Below are positions 43,029 through 51,714 of a stretch of 64,000 nucleotides of DNA, piece by piece. Where the stretch lies: assembly GCA_042663485.1 (NCBI GenBank), contig JBHTAF010000001.1; one strand, 5' to 3'. The notes below the pieces were generated by a model. That model was not told where the DNA came from and searched no databases. It saw only the letters and a list, made by a program, of their open reading frames with translations. Origin of the DNA: Natronosalvus sp042663485 (lineage in GTDB: Archaea > Halobacteriota > Halobacteria > Halobacteriales > Natrialbaceae). Position numbers and translations under genes: made by a program. How positions within the stretch are numbered: the first letter of the stretch is position 1; each line of letters begins with the position of its first letter.

Positions 43029-44066
43029 TCACCGAGTACTCAGTTCTTCGTACGATTCGACGATCGAGAGACCACCCGCCAGCTTCGACTCGAGTGTCGG
43101 ACTGCGCGCGTCGAGTTTGACGCGTTCGTGCTGCCAGTCGAGTTCGTCTTTGCCGCGCCAGACGCCGTAGACGGTGACGCTCGGCACCTCGATTATCCCG
43201 AAGACGATGGCCAGCATGTAGAGGAGCAGCTCGAGTTCACGCCAGCTAGCCGTCGCCTTCTGGGGAAAGTGGTCGGGGATATCGACCCACTGTCCGAGCA
43301 ACCGGTGAGCCTGTGCCCGTTCGACGAAATTCCGGTCGTTGCTAAACAACAGGATGTCGCTCCGGTATTCGCGGTCGTACTCGTCGTAGGCCGCGATAAT
43401 ATACTCGTCACCACGATCGCTCTGGACTTCGACGGCTTGCTCGATATCGCGGATTCGTCGGTACGTGAGCAGGCCCAATCTACCGAGTCGAGCGGATCCT
43501 AACGGCTGATTCCAGTATTCTTCATACGGTTTACTGAACGCGTCGACGAAGGGGTCGGTGTCGTGACACTTGTAGTCCCACTCCAGTTCGTCACGGACGC
43601 CGGTCGCGAGGACGAACCCGTTGACGTAGCCAAGTCCCATATCGGGGTCGTGCAAGCCGAGGACGCGATCGATCCGCCACGGCATGAGATTCGTATCGAA
43701 GCCTGCGAACGCGGGGGCGTGGCCTGCCATCAGGTCCGGGTCGCCGTACCGGTCGAGGAACGTCTTGATTTCGTCCCGGTTCGCAGGGTTGAGGATGCCG
43801 CTGGCCAACAGGGCCTTTCGGAACTCGTCTGCGGTTGGCAAATCGTTGAATACGTCTTCACCGTACTGCCGGCCGACTGCCTGTCTGGCTGTTTCGTATT
43901 CGTCTGCGTCTGTCACGAAGTGGATCGTACAGTCGTCGTAGTCACCGAGTTCGATACGCAGGAGTTCGCCAACCTCGTTCGATGGGTGTTCGATTACGAA
44001 TTCGTCGTCGCCGCGATCGTACAACTGATTCAACAACACCGTCAAGTGGTCGCATCTGACCCGCAT
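43029..44066 (-). CDS. PIN-like nuclease partner of the CARF-like protein
   Basis: A 345-residue protein. The N-terminal ~115 residues are of unknown fold. A PIN-like core follows: Asp124 (AGFDTNLMPWR), Glu160 (GVRDELEW), Asp220 (RGDEYIIAAYDE) and Asp244 (ILLFSNDRNFVERA), the spacing and wording expected for the four acidic residues of PIN RNases. A hydrophobic stretch (LELLLYMLAIVFGIIEVP) lies near residues 278-296. The start ATG overlaps the stop of the CARF-like gene (TGATG), so the two are translationally coupled and probably form a sensor-effector pair. Not VapC size; no VapB-like antitoxin nearby. Confidence 0.65.
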   Translation of the reverse strand: MRVRCDHLTVLLNQLYDRGDDEFVIEHPSNEVGELLRIELGDYDDCTIHFVTDADEYETARQAVGRQYGEDVFNDLPTADEFRKALLASGILNPANRDEIKTFLDRYGDPDLMAGHAPAFAGFDTNLMPWRIDRVLGLHDPDMGLGYVNGFVLATGVRDELEWDYKCHDTDPFVDAFSKPYEEYWNQPLGSARLGRLGLLTYRRIRDIEQAVEVQSDRGDEYIIAAYDEYDREYRSDILLFSNDRNFVERAQAHRLLGQWVDIPDHFPQKATASWRELELLLYMLAIVFGIIEVPSVTVYGVWRGKDELDWQHERVKLDARSPTLESKLAGGLSIVESYEELSTR

Positions 44067-44539
44067 CAGATCACCTCTGTGAAATCGATCAGGTTGATCG
44101 CTGTCCGTGGAATTGTCGGATAGCACTCGCCGAAGTACTCCTCGGTCTGGACGTGGCCATAATAGAGGTGGTCAACGTCGTGTTTGAGTCCGGCTTGAAA
44201 ACTGATGATCGACCAGAATCGGCGACCTGGTGTGATGTCGACGGCGATATCGGCACCCGCGTTAGTTCCGGCTTCGATTGCGGATCGAACGTACGCGAGA
44301 ATCGCATCGAAGTCGGTTTCGTCGTCGATCGTCTCGACCGTAATCGCTGGTTCCTCCCCACCGTGTGCCGTAACGACCGTCTTCATTAGCGACGTTGCGG
44401 CGTCGGTGATCTCGCCGATGACTGGATTGTTGAGAACGTAGATATCGGTCGCAACGTACTCTCTGTGGCACGCGGCCGTTAGTGGGTTGACGACTGGAGC
44501 GATACTCGTCGAACCGTTCGTGATCCAGACCCGTTCCAT
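44066..44539 (-). CDS. CARF-like ligand-sensor protein
   Basis: A 157-residue protein with the layout of a CARF domain: a first strand and ligand loop (VWITNGSTSIAPVVNPLTAA), a second strand with VATDIYVLNNPVIGEITDAA, and the hallmark central motif ADIAVDITPGRRFWSII (Asp101, Thr103, Gly105, Arg106-Arg107), then HLYYGHV. CARF domains bind cyclic oligoadenylates or related nucleotides and switch on attached nucleases. Here the sensor stands alone but overlaps a PIN-like gene. ATG 44539 is chosen over the GTG at 44545. No cas genes are in the window. Confidence 0.65.
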   Translation of the reverse strand: MERVWITNGSTSIAPVVNPLTAACHREYVATDIYVLNNPVIGEITDAATSLMKTVVTAHGGEEPAITVETIDDETDFDAILAYVRSAIEAGTNAGADIAVDITPGRRFWSIISFQAGLKHDVDHLYYGHVQTEEYFGECYPTIPRTAINLIDFTEVI

Positions 44540-44761
44540 AGTCACACGCTCGCAACACTAACATATCAACGTAATGGTGGGTGGATGTTATGGCTCGAGA
44601 GAGAGCGCTGCAGCGAGTGTTTCGAGCTCGGCATGTGTTTCAGCGGGTCAATCTATCGCTCAGGTACTGCCTTACGATTGGCCCGAACTCTGACGATGGT
44701 GCCAGCGACGTTGTCGGTCAAATTTGTGTCCCACCTGTCGTCACGTCCCGAATGGCACTGT

Positions 44762-45336
44762 TTAGTTTAGCACCTCGTCAGCTGGCGCTCGTCCGTCAAG
44801 CGATTGATGCGGTCTCTGATAGTTGTAGTAATGTACAATCTGAGCAAATCACTCGCGTGCGCTCGCCCGACTGCCCACCCAAGGGTTATGGAAACGGTTG
44901 ACTCGCATTTGGGGTATGAAACCTCATTTCAATGAGTATTTGTCCGGTATAATCCACCCGGACGTTCAATTAGAATCGACGTAGGGCAGCCCGATATCTA
45001 AATTGATTGACGAGAAATACTGCCTCGATGAGACCATGTTTCTCGCGGAGTCCATGCAAGAATGTACCCGCTGGATTAGTTCCGTGACGTCCGAACAACT
45101 GGGCGTCAAGAATTAGCTTGGTGTCGAGGTCTATTGCATAATACAACCAATACTATTGATCTTGATATCAGTTTCGTCAACGGCGACCCGCTTCGGTTGC
45201 GCCTCAGGCGGGTCGGCAACGTTATCAGAGATTTGACGCACCTATTGAAAGATGCTTGATGTGACCGTTCAACGCCGAGTAGCCGAAGAATTTTTGTGCT
45301 TTTTAAGAGAGCAACCGTCTGCTCACGCTCCAACAC
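44762..45336 (-). pseudogene. IS6-like transposase relict
   Basis: Pieces of one DDE transposase in three frames. N-terminal: EREQTVALLKSTKILRLLGV. Centre: AQPKRVAVDETDIKIN, WLYYAIDLDTKLILDAQLFG and FLHGLREKHGLIEAVFLVNQ. C-terminal: MRVNRFHNPWVGSRASARE, a TGA where Trp is expected, then HYYNYQRPHQSLDGRAPADE. At least two frameshifts and two stops, and the second catalytic Asp reads Asn in FLVNQ. The element is dead. I see no clear terminal inverted repeats. It lies between the CARF-like operon and the BCCT gene. Confidence 0.8.
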
Positions 45337-45511
45337 TCAAGACTCGCTGTCTCCAACGTCTCTCTGAGCAATTCTTAGTTGAGCATAGACACCTGAACCA
45401 ACAAGCTGCTCATCTCTCAAACTGGCTTATCTAGACAGTGCCGTCGAAAGTGGAAAATACCAGTCGTGGTGTATCGGTTTCTGCCAGTTATTGTTTAATC
45501 TAGTCGAGATG

Positions 45512-47344
45512 TCAATCGTCGCTCACGGTCGAATCGTCTTTCTTGATGCCACTGATGATATCTTCGTCGGAAGTATCCATGCTGTCGTCAGAAGTATCAA
45601 CCTCGATTTCTCCTTGCTCGATCAACTCCTTCCGCCGTCTCTTGTATTCACTAGACTCTAATATTTCGTGTTCATTATTGAGTCCTCGATAGATAGCATA
45701 GCACATGAACAAGAGGACAAAGGCGAAGGGAATTCCTGTCGCAATCGATGCTGCCTGCAGTGCCGTTAGACCACCGCCAATCAACAACACTGCGGCGATC
45801 GAACCCTCGATGAGTGCCCAAAGGATCCGTTGGATCTTCGGAGCGTCGTGTTTTCCGCCAGCAGTGAGTTGATCAATGACGAGTGAACCCGAATCCGAGG
45901 AGGTAACGAAGATAGTCATGACTAATATCGTCGCGAGGATCGACATCACGAGCCCGAGAGGATACTCCGAAAGCATGGCGTACATCACGGCTTCTTGGCC
46001 CTGTTCATTGAGTACAGTGAGAAGATTTCCGCCGTTGAATTGGGCGTACAGCGCCGACCCTCCGAGAGTCGAAAACCAAAAGGTCCCAAAGAGCGTTGGG
46101 ACTATTAGTACCCCGGCGACGAATTCTCGGATTGTCCGGCCCTTCGAGATGCGTGCAATGAACATACCAACGAACGGGGACCAGGCAATCCACCATGCCC
46201 AATAAAAGAACGTCCAACCGCCAAGCCATCCGGTAGCTTCATCTCCACCGAACGTGCCGGTAAAGAAACTGATCTCTATCAATGAGGTGAAATACGTACC
46301 TAGAGCCGAACTGAAGGCCCCTAGTAAGTAGAGCGTCGGTCCTGCAATCAGCAGAAAAGCAAGCATCAGAAACATAAAGTACGCGTTGATATTGCTCAGG
46401 CGTTTAACTCCTTTTTCCAGCCCTGCGGCGACGGACCCCACCGCGATGAGGGTAATAACCGTGATCAGGACTACATGCGACATTGTCGTCTCCGGAATCG
46501 TGACTCCGAAGAGTTGGCTCCCAACATACGCGACCCCGGTGGTGGCCTGTTGGGCTCCAAGCCCAAGCGACGTCGCCAGACCGAACAGTGTAGCGAATAC
46601 AGCGAGGATGTCGATGACGTGGCCCGGCCAACCGTATATCCGCTCCCCAAGAACCGGCCAGAAAATCGACCGGAAGGTAAGCGGGAGTCCACGATTATAC
46701 GCGAAGAACCCCAGACCGAGGCCAACAAGCGCGTAAATTCCCCAGGGCGCAAGCCCCCAGTGGAAGAAGCTCTGCACTAAGGCAGCGTGGCCCGCTGCTG
46801 GTGTTTCGGCCTCAACACCGGCGAAATAGGGCGGGACGGTCTGAAGATTATACATCGTCTCGGAGACGCTGAAGACGATGAGTCCGATCCCCATGCCGGC
46901 GCTGAAGAGCATTGCTATCCACGCGAAGTCACTGAACTCCTTCTCGGCGTTAACGCCGCCGAGGCGTATCCTGCCGTATTTGCTGAGTGCGAAGTAGACC
47001 ACGGCGATAATAGCCGCGTTCATGGCTAGAATGAGAAGCCAGTCGAACGTGTCGGTTCCCATGGTTTGAAGCGTACCGAACGCTTCAACAGCTGTCATTG
47101 GCTCTCCGCTGTCGTTCTGCCATCCTATCAGCGAAGAAATTCGCTGAAATAGCAACGTCACTGCGATAAACAGTCCAATGACAGAGAGCGAGACGGGAAG
47201 CACCACGGGGTGTACATCTAATCGCCCGCCCAGCAGTTCACGGTTCGCATGTCCCGCCTCGCGCTTGGTGTCGGGATGAAATAGTTCCTCTTGGAGCGTC
47301 TCTGAGTGTTTCTCTTCCGTCTTATCGCTGCCAGTTTCAGTCAT
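45512..47344 (-). CDS. BCCT-family transporter (betaine/choline/carnitine type)
   Basis: A 610-residue, 12-helix secondary transporter. Family signatures: GMGIGLIVFSVSETMYNL, FHWGLAPWGIYALVGLGLGF and GWTFFYWAWWIAWSPFVGMF, then IARISKGRTIREFV. The usual FWGVAEP after the glycine motif is changed to FSVSETM, so substrate choice may differ from glycine betaine. N- and C-terminal tails are charged and cytoplasmic. Uptake of compatible solutes in high salt is the expected role. A 39-codon ORF overlaps its start. Confidence 0.9.
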   Translation of the reverse strand: MTETGSDKTEEKHSETLQEELFHPDTKREAGHANRELLGGRLDVHPVVLPVSLSVIGLFIAVTLLFQRISSLIGWQNDSGEPMTAVEAFGTLQTMGTDTFDWLLILAMNAAIIAVVYFALSKYGRIRLGGVNAEKEFSDFAWIAMLFSAGMGIGLIVFSVSETMYNLQTVPPYFAGVEAETPAAGHAALVQSFFHWGLAPWGIYALVGLGLGFFAYNRGLPLTFRSIFWPVLGERIYGWPGHVIDILAVFATLFGLATSLGLGAQQATTGVAYVGSQLFGVTIPETTMSHVVLITVITLIAVGSVAAGLEKGVKRLSNINAYFMFLMLAFLLIAGPTLYLLGAFSSALGTYFTSLIEISFFTGTFGGDEATGWLGGWTFFYWAWWIAWSPFVGMFIARISKGRTIREFVAGVLIVPTLFGTFWFSTLGGSALYAQFNGGNLLTVLNEQGQEAVMYAMLSEYPLGLVMSILATILVMTIFVTSSDSGSLVIDQLTAGGKHDAPKIQRILWALIEGSIAAVLLIGGGLTALQAASIATGIPFAFVLLFMCYAIYRGLNNEHEILESSEYKRRRKELIEQGEIEVDTSDDSMDTSDEDIISGIKKDDSTVSDD

Positions 47345-47456
47345 GATGTCCCCCCATTTTGCGGTCCGTGCATTCGTAATCGGTAGTCAGTGCCTCTCCA
47401 CGGTTCAATGTTCGCCCACTTTCTACGTTGAGTGGCCAGTTTGTTTGTTCATTCAT
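47337..47456 (-). CDS. Possible 39-residue leader ORF before the BCCT gene
   Basis: The ORF runs NEQTNWPLNVESGRTLNRGE, ALTTDYECTDRKMGGHHD and ends with a TGA that overlaps the BCCT start codon (ATGACTGA). The close overlap could serve translational coupling or control. No domain is seen and the coding status is uncertain. Confidence 0.3.
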   Translation of the reverse strand: MNEQTNWPLNVESGRTLNRGEALTTDYECTDRKMGGHHD

Positions 47457-48199
47457 TTTTGTTCTCGTAGGTTGCCGTCTCAAACGCAATGGTGACGATC
47501 TGCGAAGACTGGGTTTCTGTAGTGATGCGTTTGAGTGGCGCTCGTCCGAGGTGACGATTGATCTTATCGATTTGCCACCCCGCATTAAACGGATCATCAG
47601 CTGTGTTACAGATCATCTAGCGCATGACTATCCATGTGGGATGATTATACATAAAGATTCCCCTCCTATTAGGGGAGATGTTTAAATAAGGCTCTCAATG
47701 ATCGCAGAAGTAGATTGTACCAATAGAAATTCGAATCGGTCCAGTCTCAAATTTGGGGGGGAATTCATTCACTACCACACTCAGGGATCCGTCGAGCTAC
47801 CGATACAGGCCGCCCACTCTGTCTCAATCTCAGTATCCGCCGAAAGACGGCGCGAGTCGAATTAATTACCCTGCTAAGTTCGAGATAGCGGCTGATCGAT
47901 CGACGTAAGTAGTCACGTTTGGACCAAGCGATCGCTCCGGCTTCAACCTCGTGACGGTCAGATGGGTGGCTAGAACCGTCCACGGGTTCTGTAACGGATT
48001 CTACCACGATTATAGAGACTCACTCGCCACGTCTTTTATCGACCGAGTAAACGACGCAACGATGACCACCACGGCGATTTCAAGCTGCAGTTTGCGCTCA
48101 ATTGCCGGTACCGGTCCTAACCAGTGCTATTGAACGAGGCGGCAGCCATCCACTGAAGTGAGCTTTGTCGGTCCTCGGATCCAAATCACGTCAATTCTA
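47457..48199. other. Spacer upstream of the BCCT transporter gene
   Basis: No gene is supported. It contains the palindrome and TATA-like box at 47.66-47.69 kb. From 47.7 to 48.2 kb the base composition is mixed and the small frames present resemble no known family. Confidence 0.4.
47661..47688 (-). promoter_or_regulatory. Palindrome beside a TATA-like box
   Basis: TCCCCTCCTATTAGGGGA is a 6-bp perfect inverted repeat with a 6-nt loop. On the minus strand TTATTTAAAC, a good archaeal TATA element, lies just upstream. The layout fits a promoter for the BCCT gene with an operator overlapping the start region, but the leader would be about 300 nt. Confidence 0.35.
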
Positions 48200-49150
48200 T
48201 CACTCCAGACTGGGACCTGCTCCCGTTTTGGACCCCAACGAATTGGGGGCGAAGACGCCATTGCTAAACTCGAACAATTCCTCCCATACTTGTTTCTCGA
48301 TATCGACACCCTGTTCGATCAACTCTCGCCCCCTCTCGTGTATTTCCGATAATTGATACACGGTTGTAAGCGCATTCGCCTGCCCGTCTACGAACTGGTT
48401 TGCGATTCGTTGGATCTCCGCTGAATTCCGGGGGTGGTTCGGATCAATGCAAACTGTGAAGTATCCGAATTCGTCGCTGTCAACGTCTCCTGAATATCGT
48501 TCCGTAGCGCCTTCTAGCATTCGCTCCAGCGTAGCCGCGTCCGTGGCGGACCGACCACCGGCCTCACCCCGGTTGAAGAAAGCCTGCACCAGCGGACTGT
48601 GTTCCTGACGATATAGGCCGCTATTGATGATGTCTCGAAGCATCATATAGCTCCTCGACGGCCCCTCCAGGAACGCCTCCGCGACGAGTGGGTGTGATCG
48701 ACCGGGTACTCCGATGAAACTTCCCGTTCCGTCGGGATGATCGGTGAGAACGATGGACACCAACCCTCGGCTTGCTGCATTGTACACTATGTGTCCGATC
48801 GTCGGGATGCTCCTGTCGGACTTCGGAATGGATGAGTACGTAAGCCCAATTCCTTCTTGCTTCGCTTGCGAACAGCTGAAGTCTGTCGCCGCCGTGCTCG
48901 ACACGATACACGGCTGATCGTCGCTATCAATGATCGAGAAGGTCGAAGTTTGATCTTCGAGAGACAACCTGGCCGGATCTAGTGTCGGAGACTCCTCAAT
49001 AATCCTGTGGAGCGTGGTAAGACCACAGTCTCTGTACAGCTCCGTCCACCAGATAGATTGGGCACTCGCTTTCGAGCCCCCCTTCGACAGTCCAGCGGAT
49101 GCGAGACATCGATCCGCTATCTGGAACACCTCACGGGAACTCAGCTTCAT
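48200..49150 (-). CDS. Ldh2-family (malate/L-lactate dehydrogenase type) oxidoreductase
   Basis: A 316-residue protein of the Ldh2 fold, whose members oxidise malate, ureidoglycolate or 2-hydroxy acids with NAD(P). Visible blocks: IADRCLASAGLSKGGSKASA, CGLTTLHRIIEESP, IPTIGHIVYNAASRGLVSIV, and YFTVCIDPNHPRNSAEIQRI. It is divergent: the usual SHG near the N-terminus reads CGL, and the catalytic His in that block is not obvious, so activity is uncertain. It is less acidic than its neighbours, hinting at transfer. The start overlaps the upstream stop (ATGA). Confidence 0.65.
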   Translation of the reverse strand: MKLSSREVFQIADRCLASAGLSKGGSKASAQSIWWTELYRDCGLTTLHRIIEESPTLDPARLSLEDQTSTFSIIDSDDQPCIVSSTAATDFSCSQAKQEGIGLTYSSIPKSDRSIPTIGHIVYNAASRGLVSIVLTDHPDGTGSFIGVPGRSHPLVAEAFLEGPSRSYMMLRDIINSGLYRQEHSPLVQAFFNRGEAGGRSATDAATLERMLEGATERYSGDVDSDEFGYFTVCIDPNHPRNSAEIQRIANQFVDGQANALTTVYQLSEIHERGRELIEQGVDIEKQVWEELFEFSNGVFAPNSLGSKTGAGPSLE

Positions 49151-50853
49151 TGTTTCAACTCCGATTTTTTCGTCTGTTTCGGCCTTGGCGGATACAACCA
49201 GTATGAGCCTTCTCCGTCTCGGATATCCTCGGGCAAGGGCGCACCCTGGAAGAAGGTTCCTTTCACCCATCCCTTATTCGCCGGGTGAGTCTTCTGGATC
49301 CCCCAGAACGATTTGACCAGCGCGACTAAGTGGAGAGGGATGAAATCGGCATCCAATAGATTCCCTTGGATCTCCGCATACGGGAGCCCGTGTACTGACT
49401 GAATTCGCTCGATGATGTACCGATACTCTGGGTGTTCGAACAATACGTCGGCAACCGAGGTCGATCCGTCAAACGACCGAAGCTCGTGTTCGAGCTGTTG
49501 CACCTGGAGTGCAATATCAACGGGAAGAGCGTACTTTTCAGCCTCGCTTTTGCCTTTCTTCCCTAGCCGCGGCTCTTCACCTTTGACGGACCGGTACCAA
49601 AAGTTCTCATTCGCCCCTGGCTCAGACATGGTGATGTTAAGCGCCCACTGGTAATCCGAAGCGATGATCGATTGCAAACGTGAAACGGTCATTTCAGGCT
49701 GGACGTCGGTCTTCTGTGAGGTGATGAGAGCGGATTCTAGCCCCTTGTACACGTCCGGATGGGTGTCCATCAAGAGAGAGTATAGGATTTCTTGGATCTC
49801 TGGCTCGAAGTTATCTTCTGCCCAACTGGAGATGTCCTCCCACGTATCGATCTCATTTGATCGCTCTACTCTTTTTCTAATGCGTTTCAGGCCATCAGCG
49901 ATTCGGGACTTCGAGAGGAAGAACTCCTTCGAGTCGCTCTCGTCCTCCGAGAACCACACCTCCGCTCTACTCATGATATTCACCAGCCGTCGAACATCAT
50001 CACTTGTTGGCTTAACGGTCTTGACTCGCGCGACAGCGATCTCTCTAGTACGGAGCCACGTATGAATCAACTTCGGGTGGTTCACTGCGAAGAGCGCGAC
50101 GCCCATCCCCGACGAGTTCCCTGTTCCGAGATATTTTCGGACGCTGTAATCTAGTGTGGCTGCGTCGTCAGCGCGTTCCTTCGCTATGGCGTCCGCTAAA
50201 TCATACCCGAAAATACGCCACATGTAGGCAGCGAACATCTGAGCCAGATACGGTTCGTTGAGCGGGTGATCCTCTTCAAAGGCCTTGAACACCTTCGTTC
50301 CGTTCAGCCCGTTCCCGTAGTAACCGGAAGACCGAATTAAGTATCCACCCTGCGCCAGGAAGTCGATATCGGGTTGTCGACCCTCCACCAATGCCTCGAT
50401 GATGTGATCGAAGAACCGAGAGCTACGATTACCTCGCGTCCAGATCAGTACGTTCTCGGGAGAAGCGCGCCCCTTCCGCACGCTCGGCAGCTCCTCAAAC
50501 TGCCAGTCAACGAACTCTCGATCGGGGTTCCCCTCACAAAGAAACCCCCACATGTCCCAGGTGTCTGCAGTGATCCGATCTGTCTTTTCCTCCTCACTTA
50601 TCTTTTGGGAGAAAATAGGGAAGGAGAATTCGTGAGAGGGAGTTGTGATGCTATATTGGGCCCTCCCATTGCCTTGCTCGTCCAAAGATATCTTACGGAG
50701 GTCAATTTCCCACTGCTCGTCCACCATCCGTCTTGTCAGAATGCGTGTAAAACTTAGAGGTGTTTGTTGGAGAGCGCCCAGACGTTCAGGTTGCATCAGA
50801 TCCGATGGATCTCGCAACGAGTCCATCTGGTACGGTCGTTTGTCTCGAACCAT
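49147..50853 (-). CDS. Unknown 568-residue protein coupled to Ldh2-like gene
   Basis: A large soluble protein with no membrane helices. Notable blocks: LSFTRILTRRMVDEQWEIDL, VLIWTRGNRSSRFFDHIIEA, YLIRSSGYYGNGLNGTKVFK, KYLGTGNSSGMGVALFAVNH. The last, glycine-rich, could be a ligand loop. It is Arg/Lys/Tyr-rich and far less acidic than typical haloarchaeal proteins, suggesting recent acquisition. It precedes the Ldh2-like gene with an ATGA overlap, so the two act in one process. I do not recognise the family and infer no reaction. Another in-frame ATG is at 50823. Confidence 0.7.
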   Translation of the reverse strand: MVRDKRPYQMDSLRDPSDLMQPERLGALQQTPLSFTRILTRRMVDEQWEIDLRKISLDEQGNGRAQYSITTPSHEFSFPIFSQKISEEEKTDRITADTWDMWGFLCEGNPDREFVDWQFEELPSVRKGRASPENVLIWTRGNRSSRFFDHIIEALVEGRQPDIDFLAQGGYLIRSSGYYGNGLNGTKVFKAFEEDHPLNEPYLAQMFAAYMWRIFGYDLADAIAKERADDAATLDYSVRKYLGTGNSSGMGVALFAVNHPKLIHTWLRTREIAVARVKTVKPTSDDVRRLVNIMSRAEVWFSEDESDSKEFFLSKSRIADGLKRIRKRVERSNEIDTWEDISSWAEDNFEPEIQEILYSLLMDTHPDVYKGLESALITSQKTDVQPEMTVSRLQSIIASDYQWALNITMSEPGANENFWYRSVKGEEPRLGKKGKSEAEKYALPVDIALQVQQLEHELRSFDGSTSVADVLFEHPEYRYIIERIQSVHGLPYAEIQGNLLDADFIPLHLVALVKSFWGIQKTHPANKGWVKGTFFQGAPLPEDIRDGEGSYWLYPPRPKQTKKSELKQ

Positions 50854-51714
50854 CAAAAACGACTATGCTATCGAGTACCTAATAGTTTTTGCTCAAGGTT
50901 CCTCGATCAGTTAGCGTCAACGACACACTATGACCTACGAAGCACCGAACGCAGCGATGTGCGTTCAGCAATCAGGGTGGAGTCGTTCAACCACTCACCT
51001 CCCGTAGCCTTCTCTCCGCCCAGGCTATTCGCTGATAACGAACAAGAATTGCTATCGAGTATGGGAGGATCGTAGCGGATACACTCGAAACCCTTCTTGA
51101 TCCAAACCTCCAAATTTGCCTGCCAGAACTGACCACATCCCTGTGTATGGCTCCCCCACCTCGTGGGTCGTGTCAACATTGATCTCGACCAGAACGAATA
51201 CCCACGTTCAATCATCGACCAACTATTACACCCATAAGCCCGTCATAGTATATTACCATGTAAGAATAAATAGCCAACATGACCAGATTCGATAACAGCG
51301 AACATTTTTGGCATCGATCTCGGAAGGTTATATCCTGCATCACCCGAACCCCATTTGACTGTGCTAACGACAAGCACACCACCAGAATTCAAGTTCGATT
51401 TGAGGTGACGTTCGCTCACACCGAATTAAGTAATAATTCTGCGTCCGTCTTGTGAAGGCAAAATCAATAGCAGTGCTCAACGACCTGCTGTAGAAGTAAG
51501 AGCTATCCGCACAGGTGAGTGCCAGTCCTAATCTCAAAGAGGGCAGACACGCGCTATCAGTGCCGAGAATGAGCTGAGAGACAGTCTTGGATACGAAACG
51601 ACCGTCGAGAAACTAGTCCCTCGAACAATCTCTGGGATGGGGTTTGAAACGCAACAGGCACAGCGGCCTGCTCTCTTCAGTTGAAGGCCGGATAGGATTT
51701 GGTATTTAGCCGAC
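50854..51714. other. 860-bp spacer with no recognised gene
   Basis: I find no protein-like frame with known motifs, no repeat copy and no RNA gene. The stretch is AT-richer than the flanking genes. It separates the Ldh2-like operon from the aldehyde dehydrogenase gene and may hold the former's promoter. Confidence 0.4.

Noticed and set aside
43029..44066. PIN-like protein as a VapC toxin of a classic toxin-antitoxin pair
   Set aside because: It is nearly three times VapC length and its coupled partner has a CARF-like, not antitoxin, sequence.
44581..44901. Plus-strand 106-codon frame
   Set aside because: It is antisense to the transposase relict, whose minus-strand pieces are clearly homologous to DDE transposases.
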